A DNA stretch of 48,205 bases from Bacteroidaceae bacterium (GCA_017447625.1 JAFSNB010000004.1:1-48205); one strand, 5' to 3'; counted from the stretch's first letter, positions 25,275 through 34,106 are shown. Program-made: numbers and translations. The notes: a model not told the origin generated them from the letters alone.

Positions 25275-26693
25275 TTACTTCACCGCTTCGCCCTTGCCGT
25301 CTTCGGTTAGGTAGAAGAGGGGGGCGGGGTTAGTCTGTGGTTGGCTGTAGTAATGGAGGCCGCTGTCGTTGGTGCGCGGATACCAGTTGGAGAGCAGGCG
25401 TATCATCTCAGAGGCGGCCCAGATCACAGGACCGTAGCCATGAGCTGCGGCAGAGGAGACGGGACGATAATAATAGAATGCGGGGTCGAAGGCCATGCCA
25501 GTTCCTACGCAGGTGCCGGCAACTTTGCCCTCGTCGGTGATCTTTGTGGAGATTGCGTGCCAGGCCAGCTGTGCCACGCCGCCGTATGTGATGCCCTCGA
25601 GCCAGCCTTTGTTTATGGCGTGAGCTATGGAGTAGCAGTAGATAGCGGTGGCGCTGGTCTCGAGATAGGAGTCGTTGCGGTCAAGGAGTTGATGCCAAAA
25701 ACCTTCGCTGGACTGCAAGGCGCAGAGTCCTGCTACGTGAGCGCGCAGCTGGTTCAGTATGAACTCGCGGTCGGGGTGGTTTTCGGGCAACATATCCAGA
25801 ATCTCGACTGTCGTCAGCAGAGCCCAGCCGTTGGCACGGGCCCAATGGTAAGTGGGCTGCTGGGCAAGACCTTCGACATATCCGTGACGGTAGATTTGCT
25901 TTTCAGGCACCCACATACGCTTCACGAAGTTCTTGTACATCGTGGCAGCCTCGTCGAAATATTTTTGTTCACCGAAGTAGATGCCGGCGTAGGCGAGGGT
26001 GGGGATTCCCATGTACATATCGTCAAGCCACACGGTGTTGTGCTGCGGACGATGACGAGCAAAGAGGCCGTCGGGCAGGCGGTACTGGCCATTCTCAACG
26101 AAGTTGAAGTAGTTGTCGATAATGGATGAGAGCTGACCATTGATCGTTTGTGACTTTGAGGCTTTCATCATCGCTGTGCACATAGTGCCGCAGTCGTCGA
26201 GCGCGCGCGGGTGGATAATCTGCTCCATCTGGGCGTCAGCAATCTCCTCTTTGTCGCTGTCACGCTTCTGGAAGGCGGGAACGGCCTGAGCCAAAAGGTC
26301 GAACTGTCGCTTTACGTAGTCCTTGTATTTCTCTTCGCCGGTGGCTTCGGCTGCGTCTAACAAAGCCTGATAGGTAATGCCCCATTCGTAGGAGCCGATG
26401 CGGAAGGCACCCTTCTCCACGATTGCACCTTCGGGTAGGTTCTGCAGGTCGGTGACTTCGGCTCCGTCCTTATCGATAATGCGGTGTGGCGTGTTGGCAT
26501 CGCAGTAGTTGAAGACACGTTCCAGGTCGGCCTTCACCTCCTCTGCCGTCAGTTCGCCGTAAGGCACTTTGTATTCGGGTTTCAACAGATGAAGTGGGGT
26601 AGTGGAATCGTTGATTTCCTCGGCCTGCTTGCCGGAGTTGTTACAAGCCGTGAATGTGCAGGCTGCAAAAGCCATCAGTAGAAGCTTTTTCAT
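25275..26693 (-). CDS. GH105 unsaturated rhamnogalacturonyl/glucuronyl hydrolase, lipoprotein
   Basis: A 472-residue lipoprotein starting MKKLLLMAFAACTFTACN (Cys17). The longer open frame to 26918 has no signal peptide and covers the promoter. It shows the (alpha/alpha)6-barrel pattern of GH105: YEWGITYQALLDAAEATG, the WLDDMYMGIPTLAYAG segment with the catalytic Asp of YteR-type enzymes, HYWARANGWALLTTVEIL-type helix (YHWARANGWALL), and HQLLDRNDSYLETSATAIYCY. It removes the unsaturated uronic acid left at the non-reducing end by rhamnogalacturonan lyases. Neighbours agree: DUF4861 below and a PL26-like lyase divergently above, with rhamnose mutarotase 7 kb away. Promoter TATCTTTG at 26726-26733. 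Confidence 0.88.
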   Translation of the reverse strand: MKKLLLMAFAACTFTACNNSGKQAEEINDSTTPLHLLKPEYKVPYGELTAEEVKADLERVFNYCDANTPHRIIDKDGAEVTDLQNLPEGAIVEKGAFRIGSYEWGITYQALLDAAEATGEEKYKDYVKRQFDLLAQAVPAFQKRDSDKEEIADAQMEQIIHPRALDDCGTMCTAMMKASKSQTINGQLSSIIDNYFNFVENGQYRLPDGLFARHRPQHNTVWLDDMYMGIPTLAYAGIYFGEQKYFDEAATMYKNFVKRMWVPEKQIYRHGYVEGLAQQPTYHWARANGWALLTTVEILDMLPENHPDREFILNQLRAHVAGLCALQSSEGFWHQLLDRNDSYLETSATAIYCYSIAHAINKGWLEGITYGGVAQLAWHAISTKITDEGKVAGTCVGTGMAFDPAFYYYRPVSSAAAHGYGPVIWAASEMIRLLSNWYPRTNDSGLHYYSQPQTNPAPLFYLTEDGKGEAVK

Positions 26694-26725
26694 GACGTTT
26701 CTCTTTATTTTGATGTTGTTGGGCG

Positions 26726-26836
26726 CAAAGATACTCATTTTTCTCTGACAACTATCTTTTCTGTTTTCTTTTCTTCTCTTTTCTCTGAAAAAATTTCTTT
26801 TCTCTTCTTCCTTTTTAATATTTTCCCCTATCTTTG
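26726..26836. promoter_or_regulatory. Divergent promoters of the GH105 and PL26-like genes
   Basis: TATCTTTG occurs on the minus strand at 26726-26733 (33 bases before the GH105 ATG) and on the plus strand at 26829-26836 (18 bases before the lyase ATG). Both continue with GCGCC. The ~95 bases between them are extremely pyrimidine-rich on the plus strand and could hold a shared regulatory site. Confidence 0.6.
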
Positions 26837-26853
26837 CGCCACAAATGTAGCAC

Positions 26854-29430
26854 ATGAAGATGAAACGACTCCTCACAACCCTGTTTTTGCTGCTTCCGCT
26901 CATGGTTTTTGCCGACACAGCGGTAAAACTGCATTGGATTGGTCAAACACCTCAGAATGACAAGCCCGTCAGTTTCGGCATACCCTTTTCCAAGGGTGAG
27001 TTCAAGCCCTCTGACTCTTTCAGCCTCACTTCCGATAAGGGTGACGTTATCCCCGCAGACTTCTGGCCTACAGCCTATTGGCCAGACGGTTCTGTGAAGT
27101 GGGGCGGCTTCGCGGCCGTTGTTCCCGGCAACACAAATTCCCTCTCTTTCAAGCAGGAGAAAACCGCACGCAGTGTGGACAGAGGTTTCTCATCTGTCAC
27201 CGTTGCAGAATCCGAAGCCCAGATTTATATCAACACAGGTCCGCTGCAGGCATATATCTCCAAGAGCGGCACAGCCATAATAGACAGCCTAATATATAAA
27301 TGTACGCGCGCGGGAGGCCGAGGACAGCTCGTCTGTACCACTCAGGATCAGCCCTATGCCGAGAATCTGGATCGGATTCAATTCCATCACTACACCGCTG
27401 AGATACAAAAGGTGGAAGTGGAACGCGCAGGCGATGTGCGCGCCGTGGTGAAGATTGAGGGCAAGTACGCGGGTGTGGGCGGTTTTACCCTGCGACTCTA
27501 TTTCTACGCCGGCTCTGAGCAGGTGCGTATGGTGCATTCTTTTGTATATGAAGGCGACCAAAACCGCGATTTCATCCGCTCCTTAGGTGTGCGCTTCGAA
27601 GTGCCTATGCGCGAGCAGGCATACAATCGCCACGTGGCCTTTGCCACACAGGATGGCGGAGTGTGGGCTGAGAGCGTGCAGCCGCTAAGCGGACGAAGAG
27701 TATTGGAAGGAGATTTAGAGGGGTCTCAGGTTGCTGGTATGCGCATCCCCGAACCGGAAACTTTCGATGCGAAGGGGCAGGATCTGCTGCGCCACTGGGC
27801 AAAGTGGAACACCTACCGCCTCACACAACTCTCAGACCAGGGATATACAATTCAGAAACGGGCACACACGAATAACCAATGGATTGGAACTCATACGGGA
27901 AGACGAGCTGCCGGTTATGCCTTCGTGGGTGATGTCAGCGGCGGACTCGGTATTAGCGTGAAGGACTTCTGGGAGAGTTACCCCGCATCGCTGCAGGTCG
28001 ATAGCGCCACGCACGCTACGGCCTATCTGACCGCCTACCTTTGGGCACCCGAGGGCGGAGCAATGGATCTGCGCCACTATGATAATGTGGCACACGACCT
28101 GAACGCCAGTTACGAGGATGTGCAGCCGGGTATGTCCACCCCCTACGGCATAGCCCGCACGTCTGTGCTGACTCTGATTCCTGAATCTGCTTTTCCCGGC
28201 AAGGCCGCTATAGCCCAGCGCGCACGTCAGCAGGCTGAGGATGCACCGCTGGTATGCACGCCTGAATACCTACATTCGCGCCGCGCCTTCGGTGTTTGGA
28301 GTCTGCCAGACCGCTCAAACGAGAAACGCGCCGAGGTGGAGGATTTGCTGAAAGACTATCTGGATTTCTACGTGAAGGCTGTGGATGAACGTCATTGGTA
28401 CGGATTCTGGAACTACGGCGATTTTATGCATGGATACGATCCGGCCCGCCACGAGTGGAAATACGACGTTGGCGGATTCGCCTGGGACAACACAGAACTT
28501 GGCTCAATCTCTTGGCTCTGGTATTCGTTCCTCCGTACCGCCCGCCCGGATGTCTGGAAGATGGCGGAAGCTATGACCCGACACACGTCGGAGGTTGATG
28601 TCTATCACCTCGGCCCCTTTGCCGGTCTCGGCTCGCGCCATAATGTGAGCCACTGGGGTTGCGGCGCCAAGGAAGCCCGCATCTCGCAGGCCGCTTGGAA
28701 TCGCTTCTACTATTATCTGACTACGGACGAGCGCACGGGCGACCTGATGACAGCTGTGAAGGATGCAGACCAGATGCTCTACACCATAGACCCGATGCGT
28801 CTGGCTCTGCCGCGCGAGAAATATCCCTGCACCGCCCCCGCCCGTCTGCGCATAGGGCCTGACTGGGTGGCATACGCAGGCAACTGGATGACGCAATACG
28901 AGCGCACCCGCGACGTGAAATATCTGAAGAAGATTCAGGCCGGGATGAAAAGCATCGCCGCCCTGCCGCAGGGTATGTTCACAGGCCCCGGCGTCCTCGG
29001 TTTCGACCCTGCCACGGGCGTTCTCTCGTGGGAAGGCGACAAGAAACTCACCTCAACGAACCACCTGAAACTCATCATGGGAGGTTTCGAACTGATGCAC
29101 GAGCTGATGGAAATGGTTCCGAACAAGAAGTTCGAGGCAGTTTATCTTGACCACAACGCGCGCTACCATAAGGTTACGAAAAACCACTTCCGCATAAGTC
29201 GTCTGAAGGGTTATGCCGCAGCCAAACTCCATGACAAGGCTCTTGCCGAAGAGACGTGGGCAGATATGTGGAAATACAGTCGCGCGGCTCAGCATTACCG
29301 CTTCGAAGCCCATGAACTGTTGCCGCCCGAGGTTCCTCAGCCGCTCACCGAAAGCGTGGAGACAACCACTAACGACTGCGCCCTCTGGAGTCTCGATGCC
29401 ATTTATTTACAAGAAGTTATACCGCAATGA
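26854..29430 (+). CDS. PL26/YetA-like exo-rhamnogalacturonan lyase
   Basis: An 858-residue secreted protein (signal peptide MKMKRLLTTLFLLLPLMVFA). The first domain has VKLHWIGQTP...VSFGIPFSKGEF and WPTAYWPDGSVKWGGFA, the hallmark of the PcRGLX/YetA family (PL26). Then a beta domain, and a C-terminal helical barrel (RHWYGFWNYGDFMHGYD, YDVGGFAWDNTELG, LGPFAGLGSRHNVSHWGCGAKEARISQ). PL26 enzymes cleave rhamnogalacturonan I from the chain end, producing the unsaturated uronides that GH105 hydrolyses. Residues ~284-295 (VLEGDLEGSQVAG) come from a REP-like 19-mer shared with dnaG. The stop codon overlaps the dnaG start (ATGA). Assignment rests on motifs and context. Confidence 0.75.
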   Translation: MKMKRLLTTLFLLLPLMVFADTAVKLHWIGQTPQNDKPVSFGIPFSKGEFKPSDSFSLTSDKGDVIPADFWPTAYWPDGSVKWGGFAAVVPGNTNSLSFKQEKTARSVDRGFSSVTVAESEAQIYINTGPLQAYISKSGTAIIDSLIYKCTRAGGRGQLVCTTQDQPYAENLDRIQFHHYTAEIQKVEVERAGDVRAVVKIEGKYAGVGGFTLRLYFYAGSEQVRMVHSFVYEGDQNRDFIRSLGVRFEVPMREQAYNRHVAFATQDGGVWAESVQPLSGRRVLEGDLEGSQVAGMRIPEPETFDAKGQDLLRHWAKWNTYRLTQLSDQGYTIQKRAHTNNQWIGTHTGRRAAGYAFVGDVSGGLGISVKDFWESYPASLQVDSATHATAYLTAYLWAPEGGAMDLRHYDNVAHDLNASYEDVQPGMSTPYGIARTSVLTLIPESAFPGKAAIAQRARQQAEDAPLVCTPEYLHSRRAFGVWSLPDRSNEKRAEVEDLLKDYLDFYVKAVDERHWYGFWNYGDFMHGYDPARHEWKYDVGGFAWDNTELGSISWLWYSFLRTARPDVWKMAEAMTRHTSEVDVYHLGPFAGLGSRHNVSHWGCGAKEARISQAAWNRFYYYLTTDERTGDLMTAVKDADQMLYTIDPMRLALPREKYPCTAPARLRIGPDWVAYAGNWMTQYERTRDVKYLKKIQAGMKSIAALPQGMFTGPGVLGFDPATGVLSWEGDKKLTSTNHLKLIMGGFELMHELMEMVPNKKFEAVYLDHNARYHKVTKNHFRISRLKGYAAAKLHDKALAEETWADMWKYSRAAQHYRFEAHELLPPEVPQPLTESVETTTNDCALWSLDAIYLQEVIPQ
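27709..27727 (+). repeat. 19-bp word shared with dnaG, inside the PL26-like gene
   Basis: GGAGATTTAGAGGGGTCTC here is identical to 30888-30906 in dnaG and is read in the same frame in both (GDLEGS). It is the right half of the GC-rich dispersed element. Confidence 0.9.
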
Positions 29431-31490
29431 TAGACAGAGCGACAGTAGATAGGATCCTTGACGCGGCGAACATCGTTGATGTGGTGTCCGATTTCGTGAC
29501 GCTGCGCCGCGCGGGGGCAAACCTGAAGGGACTTTGCCCGTTCCATGACGACCGCACGCCGTCGTTCATGGTGTCGCCGTCGAAGAATATCTGCAAGTGT
29601 TTTGCTTGCGGCGAGGGCGGCACGCCCGTGCATTTCATCATGAAACACGAGCAGCTCACTTATCCTGAAGCCTTGCGCTATCTGGCCAAGAAATATAACA
29701 TCGAGATAAAGGAGCGCGAGCTGTCAGACGAGGAGAAGGCTCAGCAGAGCGAGCGTGAGAGTTTGTTTGTGGTCAACGAGTGGGCCAACAACTGGTTTCA
29801 GCACCAACTCCATGAGTCCGTCGATGGGCGCGCAGTCGGTCTTGCCTATTTCCGTCATCGCGGCTTCCGCGATGATATCATAAAGAAGTTCCAGGTAGGC
29901 TTCTGCCCTGATAAACGTGACCAGATGTGGCGCGAGGGCAAGGCCGAAGGCTATAACCCAAAGTATCTGATTGACACGGGTCTCTGCATAGAACATGATA
30001 ACGGAACGCCGACCGACCGCTTCCGCGGACGAGTCATCTTCCCGATTCACACCGTCTCGGGCAAGGTGGTCGGTTTTGGCGGACGTGTGCTCGATGCGGC
30101 CACAAAAGGCGTAGCTGTAAAGTATCAGAATTCGCCCGAGAGTCTCATTTACAGCAAGAAACGTGAGCTCTACGGCTTGTGGGAGGCTAAGCAGGCGATA
30201 GTGAAACAGGACCTGTGCTATCTCGTGGAGGGCTACACCGACGTGATGTCTATGCACCAGATGGGGGTAGAGAACGTGGTGGCTTCGTCCGGCACGGCAC
30301 TCACCCACGAACAGATTCACGCCATTCACCGTTTCACTGCCAACATTACCGTGATATACGATGGTGACGCGGCTGGAATCAAGGCCTCGCAGCGAGGTAT
30401 CGACATGCTTTTGGCTGAAGGAATAAACGTGAAGCTGCTCCTCCTGCCCGACGGCGACGACCCCGACAGCTTCGCACGCAAGCACTCGGCAGAAGAGTAT
30501 CAGGCCTATCTCAAAGAGCATCAGGTGGATTTCCTCCGCTTCAAGACCGACCTCCTGCAACAGGAATCCAAGGGCGACCCGCTGCTGATGTCGCGTCTGG
30601 TCAATAGCATCGTGGATAGCCTTTCGGTAATTCCCGACGACATCACGCGCACTTTCTATATTAAGGAGACGGCCCAGATGCTTTCGATGGAGGAACGGCT
30701 TCTAACTACTGCTGTGACGAAGAAACGCAGAGAGGATAAGGAAAGACCCACCCACGAAAGACCCACCCCCGACCCCTCCCCTGGAGGGAGGGGAGAGGCT
30801 GGCACGGAGGTTGCTGACGCGGAGAATGCTGGTACGGAGAATGCAAGCGGGGAGGAGGCAAGCGGAAATGAAAGTCTCCCCTCACGGGGAGATTTAGAGG
30901 GGTCTCGTGGGTCTCGTCGCGCCATTGCGGAGAGTCTGTTCAACAAGAAAGAGCGTCTGCTCATTGAGATGCTCGTGCGGTTCGGTGAGCAGGTTCTGTG
31001 CGATGTTGAGGACGAGGACGGGAAGGTGCGTCCCCTCACTGTAATCGAGTATATACACTACACCTTGGAACAGGACGGGCTGGAGATGCGCGATGCCACA
31101 CACCGACGGATGATGCAATTGGCTATGGAGCATTTGCACGAAGAGGGTTTCAACGCAACCCATTTCTTTCAGAACAACGAGCACGAGGACATAGCCCGTC
31201 TGGCCACAGAACTCTCCATAAGCAGAGAACCTCTGAGCCGTATCTATGACAAGGATGCGACTATGATTCCGGACGAGAAACGTCTCATGGAACTGGTGCC
31301 GCGCGTGATGATGGATTACAAACTTGCCATAGTCCGCGAAGAGATGAAACAGCTGCTCCGTCAGATGCGCGACCCGAAGGTGTTGACAGACAAGGATGCG
31401 CGCCGCGAACTGATGAGCCGGATGCAGGATTTGAAGAAGGTAGAAGGGCAGTTAGCAAAGGAATGTGGCGACCGTGTAGTGATGCGTTGA
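29427..31490 (+). CDS. dnaG: DNA primase
   Basis: A 687-residue replication primase. The N-terminal CHC2 zinc finger has Cys37, His40, Cys58 and Cys61 with the same spacing as E. coli DnaG. The RNA polymerase domain follows, with PTDRFRGRVIFPIHTVSGKVVGFGGR, and a TOPRIM core with YLVEGYTDVMSMHQ (Glu ~residue 267) and VIYDGDAAGIKA (DxD-like ~309-313). The C-terminal helicase-interaction domain begins after a linker. That linker (~435-497) is made of repeat DNA: PTPDPSPGGRGE from a GC-rich palindrome and SLPSRGDLEGS from its counterpart, with Ala/Gly/Glu-rich sequence between. The start overlaps the PL26-like gene by 4 bases. A strong terminator follows at 31515-31553. Identification is certain. 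Confidence 0.97.
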   Translation: MIDRATVDRILDAANIVDVVSDFVTLRRAGANLKGLCPFHDDRTPSFMVSPSKNICKCFACGEGGTPVHFIMKHEQLTYPEALRYLAKKYNIEIKERELSDEEKAQQSERESLFVVNEWANNWFQHQLHESVDGRAVGLAYFRHRGFRDDIIKKFQVGFCPDKRDQMWREGKAEGYNPKYLIDTGLCIEHDNGTPTDRFRGRVIFPIHTVSGKVVGFGGRVLDAATKGVAVKYQNSPESLIYSKKRELYGLWEAKQAIVKQDLCYLVEGYTDVMSMHQMGVENVVASSGTALTHEQIHAIHRFTANITVIYDGDAAGIKASQRGIDMLLAEGINVKLLLLPDGDDPDSFARKHSAEEYQAYLKEHQVDFLRFKTDLLQQESKGDPLLMSRLVNSIVDSLSVIPDDITRTFYIKETAQMLSMEERLLTTAVTKKRREDKERPTHERPTPDPSPGGRGEAGTEVADAENAGTENASGEEASGNESLPSRGDLEGSRGSRRAIAESLFNKKERLLIEMLVRFGEQVLCDVEDEDGKVRPLTVIEYIHYTLEQDGLEMRDATHRRMMQLAMEHLHEEGFNATHFFQNNEHEDIARLATELSISREPLSRIYDKDATMIPDEKRLMELVPRVMMDYKLAIVREEMKQLLRQMRDPKVLTDKDARRELMSRMQDLKKVEGQLAKECGDRVVMR
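30747..30906. repeat. REP-like pair inside the dnaG linker
   Basis: Two GC-rich units, 30747-30796 (CCCACCCCCGACCCCTCCCC with a G-rich half) and 30876-30906 (CTCCCCTCACGGGGAG with a tail), flank about 80 bases of imperfect GAGGCTGGCACG-type sequence. The whole is in frame. Confidence 0.75.
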
Positions 31491-31514
31491 GGCTTTTTAT
31501 ACCTAAAAACGATG

Positions 31515-31553
31515 AAAAAATGTGCGTTCTTGCGGCGGAACGCACATTTTTTT
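31515..31553 (+). terminator. dnaG terminator
   Basis: A 15-base perfect stem (31515-31529 with 31538-31552) around an eight-base loop, ending in T7. It lies 25 bases after the dnaG stop. The next gene's promoter box begins two bases after it. Confidence 0.93.
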
Positions 31554-31554
31554 G

Positions 31555-31562
31555 TACCTTCG
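31555..31562 (+). promoter_or_regulatory. -7-like promoter box abutting the phosphopantetheinyl transferase start
   Basis: TACCTTCG resembles TAnnTTTG with one change. Only five bases separate it from the ATG at 31568, so transcription would begin at or next to the start codon, giving a leaderless or nearly leaderless mRNA. No -33 box can be seen because the terminator stem occupies that place. Confidence 0.4.
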
Positions 31563-31567
31563 CCGCC

Positions 31568-32248
31568 ATGAATAACGATTTTCAACTATTGACACCTCTT
31601 TTGGACGTGAATCCGGAGCCTGGCGTGCGCGTTTTGGCGGCTGATGTCACGCCCTTGGAGAGCGACGAACTGTTCTGGTTCGCCCTGTCACGTGTCTCCT
31701 CTCACAGACGCAAATTAGTTGAGGAGACAAAGAACCGAAAGGTGCAGAACCTGCGTCTCGGAGCTGCCCTGCTGCTGGACAAACTGCTGAATCGGCACGG
31801 GCTTCATGAGTGTGATATGGATTATACCGAGGGCGAACACGGCAAGCCCGGATTTGCGACGATGCGCAGTCTCGCTTTCAGCCTCTCACACTCCGGCTCG
31901 GTGGCAGCTGCCGCCCTTATGCCGGCGCCATTTGTCACCTACGAGAGCCGCGCGTGGAAAAACGGTGAGCCGATGCGTCGCATAGCATCCAGCTTAGGTT
32001 TGGATGTGCAGAAACAAACACACAAGTGGGAGAGTGTGGCCAAAACCGTCTTCTCCGAAGAAGAACTGGCTGCAATAAGCCAAGCCCCAGCGCCCGACGA
32101 GCATTTCACCCGTCTGTGGGCTCGCCACGAGAGTCACGTCAAGGCCACAGGCGAGGGCGTAGGTCGTCCGTTGCCGGAGATTCCAGCAGAAGCCCGCATA
32201 CACGAGTTTCAGTTTGGAGGCTACCTCTTGTCATTATGCATCCTGTAA
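31568..32248 (+). CDS. 4'-phosphopantetheinyl transferase superfamily protein
   Basis: A 226-residue cytoplasmic enzyme of the Sfp type, which attaches the phosphopantetheine arm to carrier proteins. Motifs: YTEGEHGKPGF (P1-like), AFSLSHSGSVAAAAL (P2-like), and FSEEELAAI...FTRLWARHESHVKATGEGV, the F(S/T)xxE...W(t/a)rKEa..Ka.G signature in a variant form with His in place of the usual Lys. The frame extends upstream to 31463 inside dnaG, but the ATG at 31568 gives the proper N-terminus and follows the dnaG terminator. It is followed after 16 bases by a histidine phosphatase gene. The carrier-protein substrate is not in the window. Confidence 0.85.
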   Translation: MNNDFQLLTPLLDVNPEPGVRVLAADVTPLESDELFWFALSRVSSHRRKLVEETKNRKVQNLRLGAALLLDKLLNRHGLHECDMDYTEGEHGKPGFATMRSLAFSLSHSGSVAAAALMPAPFVTYESRAWKNGEPMRRIASSLGLDVQKQTHKWESVAKTVFSEEELAAISQAPAPDEHFTRLWARHESHVKATGEGVGRPLPEIPAEARIHEFQFGGYLLSLCIL

Positions 32249-32264
32249 TAAAACGATAACCATT

Positions 32265-33569
32265 ATGAAGAAACTGATCACACTTCTGACCGTAGCTGCG
32301 GTCGCCGTCTCTGCCTATGCACAGACCACCATCAATGGGCAGGCACGACAATCGGCAAGAGAGGAAATCGCCGCCAACCGTTTCCTCTGCGGCAGCAACC
32401 ATCTGGACTATGACAACTATCCGGCAACGCAGAAACTCACACCTGCGCCCAAGGGCTATGAGCCTTATCTGATGAACCACTATGGTCGTCACGGCTCGCG
32501 CTGGCTCATCCGCAAGGGCGAATATACCAACGCCATCAACACGATGAAAAAGGCTGGCGAACAGGGCAAATTGACCGCCAAGGGCAAGGAGACGCTGCAG
32601 AAACTGGAGCAGTTCTATCCCACAACCGTGAATCGTTTGGGCGACCTTACCACCGTTGGCGAGCGACAGCACCATGGCATCGGTCGCCGAATGGTAGAGA
32701 ACTTCCCCGAAATATTCAAGAAGAAGGGAGTGAGCATTGATGCCAAGAGCACGGTGGTGATTCGCTGCATCCTCTCTATGGAAGCCGAGTGCGAGGAAAT
32801 GGCTGCTGCCAACCCCACCGCCCGCTTCCACAACGATGTCAGCGAAGCCTTTCAATATTACCTCAATGCCTCGTGGCCGAAGTCGTTGGGGGAAAGCAGT
32901 CGCAAGGGCGATGATATTCGCCGCGACATCCGTCAGCGCTACACCCACCCCGAAAGACTATCCAGCGTGCTCTTCAACGACGCCCAATGGGTGCGTGACA
33001 GCATCGACGCCGCCGATTTCATGCGCCAGCTCTTCTACATTGCCAACAACATGCAGAGCCACGACACAGACATTGAGCTCCTGTCTCTATATACCTCTGA
33101 TGAGCTCTATGATTTGTGGCGCATTAAGAATGTGGATTGGTATCTCTCTTATGCACATGCTCCGCAGACCGACGGCGTGATGGCATTCAGCCAGTCGGCT
33201 CTCTTGCGCGATATTATTAATGTAGGAGATACAGCCAGACAGACGCAGGCTGTTTTGCGTTTCGGTCACGAAGTGTGTGTGTTGCCTCTGGCCTGTCTGT
33301 TGGAGCTGGGTTCCTGCGGCGCACGCGTGGAGAACATCGACGCTTTGGATCAGGTGTGGCGCAACTACGACATCTTCCCGATGGCCTGCAACGTGCAGCT
33401 GATATTTTATCGTCCTAAGAAAAACAAGTCCGGCGACATTCTGGTTAAGGCTTTGCTCAACGAGCGTGAGATGAGTCTGCCAGTCAAAGCAGTCACAGGT
33501 CCTTACGTCAAATGGTCAGACCTGAGAAAGTTCTACATCGACAAACTGAACGGTTTCAAGGATGAGTAA
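32265..33569 (+). CDS. Secreted histidine acid phosphatase family protein
   Basis: A 434-residue protein with signal peptide MKKLITLLTVAAVAVSAYAQ. It carries the catalytic YGRHGSRW motif (RHGxR) at ~74-81 and a C-terminal LRFGHEVCVLPLA, the HE/HD proton donor motif of branch-2 histidine phosphatases (acid phosphatases, phytases, MINPP-like enzymes). It probably acts in the periplasm on phosphomonoesters or inositol phosphates. I start at ATG 32265; the longer frame to 32214 overlaps the phosphopantetheinyl transferase. The start is 16 bases after that gene's stop, so they are likely cotranscribed. Ends at a bidirectional terminator. Confidence 0.85.
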   Translation: MKKLITLLTVAAVAVSAYAQTTINGQARQSAREEIAANRFLCGSNHLDYDNYPATQKLTPAPKGYEPYLMNHYGRHGSRWLIRKGEYTNAINTMKKAGEQGKLTAKGKETLQKLEQFYPTTVNRLGDLTTVGERQHHGIGRRMVENFPEIFKKKGVSIDAKSTVVIRCILSMEAECEEMAAANPTARFHNDVSEAFQYYLNASWPKSLGESSRKGDDIRRDIRQRYTHPERLSSVLFNDAQWVRDSIDAADFMRQLFYIANNMQSHDTDIELLSLYTSDELYDLWRIKNVDWYLSYAHAPQTDGVMAFSQSALLRDIINVGDTARQTQAVLRFGHEVCVLPLACLLELGSCGARVENIDALDQVWRNYDIFPMACNVQLIFYRPKKNKSGDILVKALLNEREMSLPVKAVTGPYVKWSDLRKFYIDKLNGFKDE

Positions 33570-33579
33570 ATAATAGAAA

Positions 33580-33604
33580 AAGGGAAGAGTGTTACTCTTC
33601 CCTT
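33580..33604. terminator. Bidirectional terminator between phosphatase and AraC-type gene
   Basis: AAGGGAAGAGT (33580-33590) and ACTCTTCCCTT (33594-33604) form an 11-base perfect stem with a three-base loop. It is followed by TAGTTTTCTT on the plus strand and TTTCTATTATT on the minus strand. It overlaps the last codons of the AraC-type gene. Confidence 0.85.
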
Positions 33605-33939
33605 AGTTTTCTTACCTGTCCGGGTGTTAACCCGAATTTCTTCTTGAATATTGCAGAGAAATGACTGACATTCTTGAAGCCCACGTCGAAACAGCAGTCC
33701 GATACACGGTGCCCGCGTTTCAGCATGTCGTAGGCAGCGCGGAGGCGGCGGTCTGTCAGCCAGCGCTCTGGTGACAATTCGCTAACCTTCTTGAAGTCGC
33801 GCTTGAATGTGGAGAGGCTTCGCCCAGAGGCTTTAGCGAATTCAGTCATTGACATGTCACTGCGGAAATTCGCATTCATGAATTCCAGCAAATCAGTCTT
33901 GTGACTGTGGGAGCGTGTCCTGTGTATTTCGTTCGACAT
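33592..33939 (-). CDS. AraC-type DNA-binding protein, HTH domain only
   Basis: A 115-residue protein starting MSNEIHRTRSHSHK. Almost the whole length is an AraC/XylS double helix-turn-helix: MSMTEFAKASGRSLSTFKRDFKKVSELSPERWLTDRRLRAAYDML and VSDCCFDVGFKNVSHFSAIFKKKFGLTPGQVRK. The usual N-terminal sensor domain is missing; at this length it is probably a natural stand-alone regulator rather than a remnant, because a TACCTTTG promoter box (33976-33983, minus strand) sits at the normal distance. It is divergent from L-rhamnose mutarotase, which makes control of rhamnose or rhamnogalacturonan genes plausible. Confidence 0.85.
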   Translation of the reverse strand: MSNEIHRTRSHSHKTDLLEFMNANFRSDMSMTEFAKASGRSLSTFKRDFKKVSELSPERWLTDRRLRAAYDMLKRGHRVSDCCFDVGFKNVSHFSAIFKKKFGLTPGQVRKLREE

Positions 33940-33975
33940 AGGAAAATAATTAAAGGGATTTATATTTTTCCGCTG

Positions 33976-34106
33976 CAAAGGTATAACAATCAAAAATATC
34001 CCCGTTTGTTATAAAGTTCAAAGTGAATAAATAAGCCTTTTAACGACAAAAATTAAGCATTTTTGTTCTTAAAACGGGATTTTTTGTAAGAATTTACCTA
34101 CTTTTG
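33976..34106. promoter_or_regulatory. Divergent promoters of the AraC-type gene and rhamnose mutarotase
   Basis: TACCTTTG on the minus strand (33976-33983) serves the AraC-type gene. TACTTTTG on the plus strand (34099-34106) serves the mutarotase, 43 bases before its ATG. The ~115 bases between hold TTTTTGTT/AACAAAAA-like inverted words but no clear operator. Confidence 0.5.

Noticed and set aside
26694-26918. 75-residue N-terminal extension of the GH105 protein
   Set aside because: It lacks a signal peptide, is Lys/Arg/Glu-rich low-complexity sequence and covers the divergent promoter region; the ATG at 26693 gives a clean lipoprotein signal.
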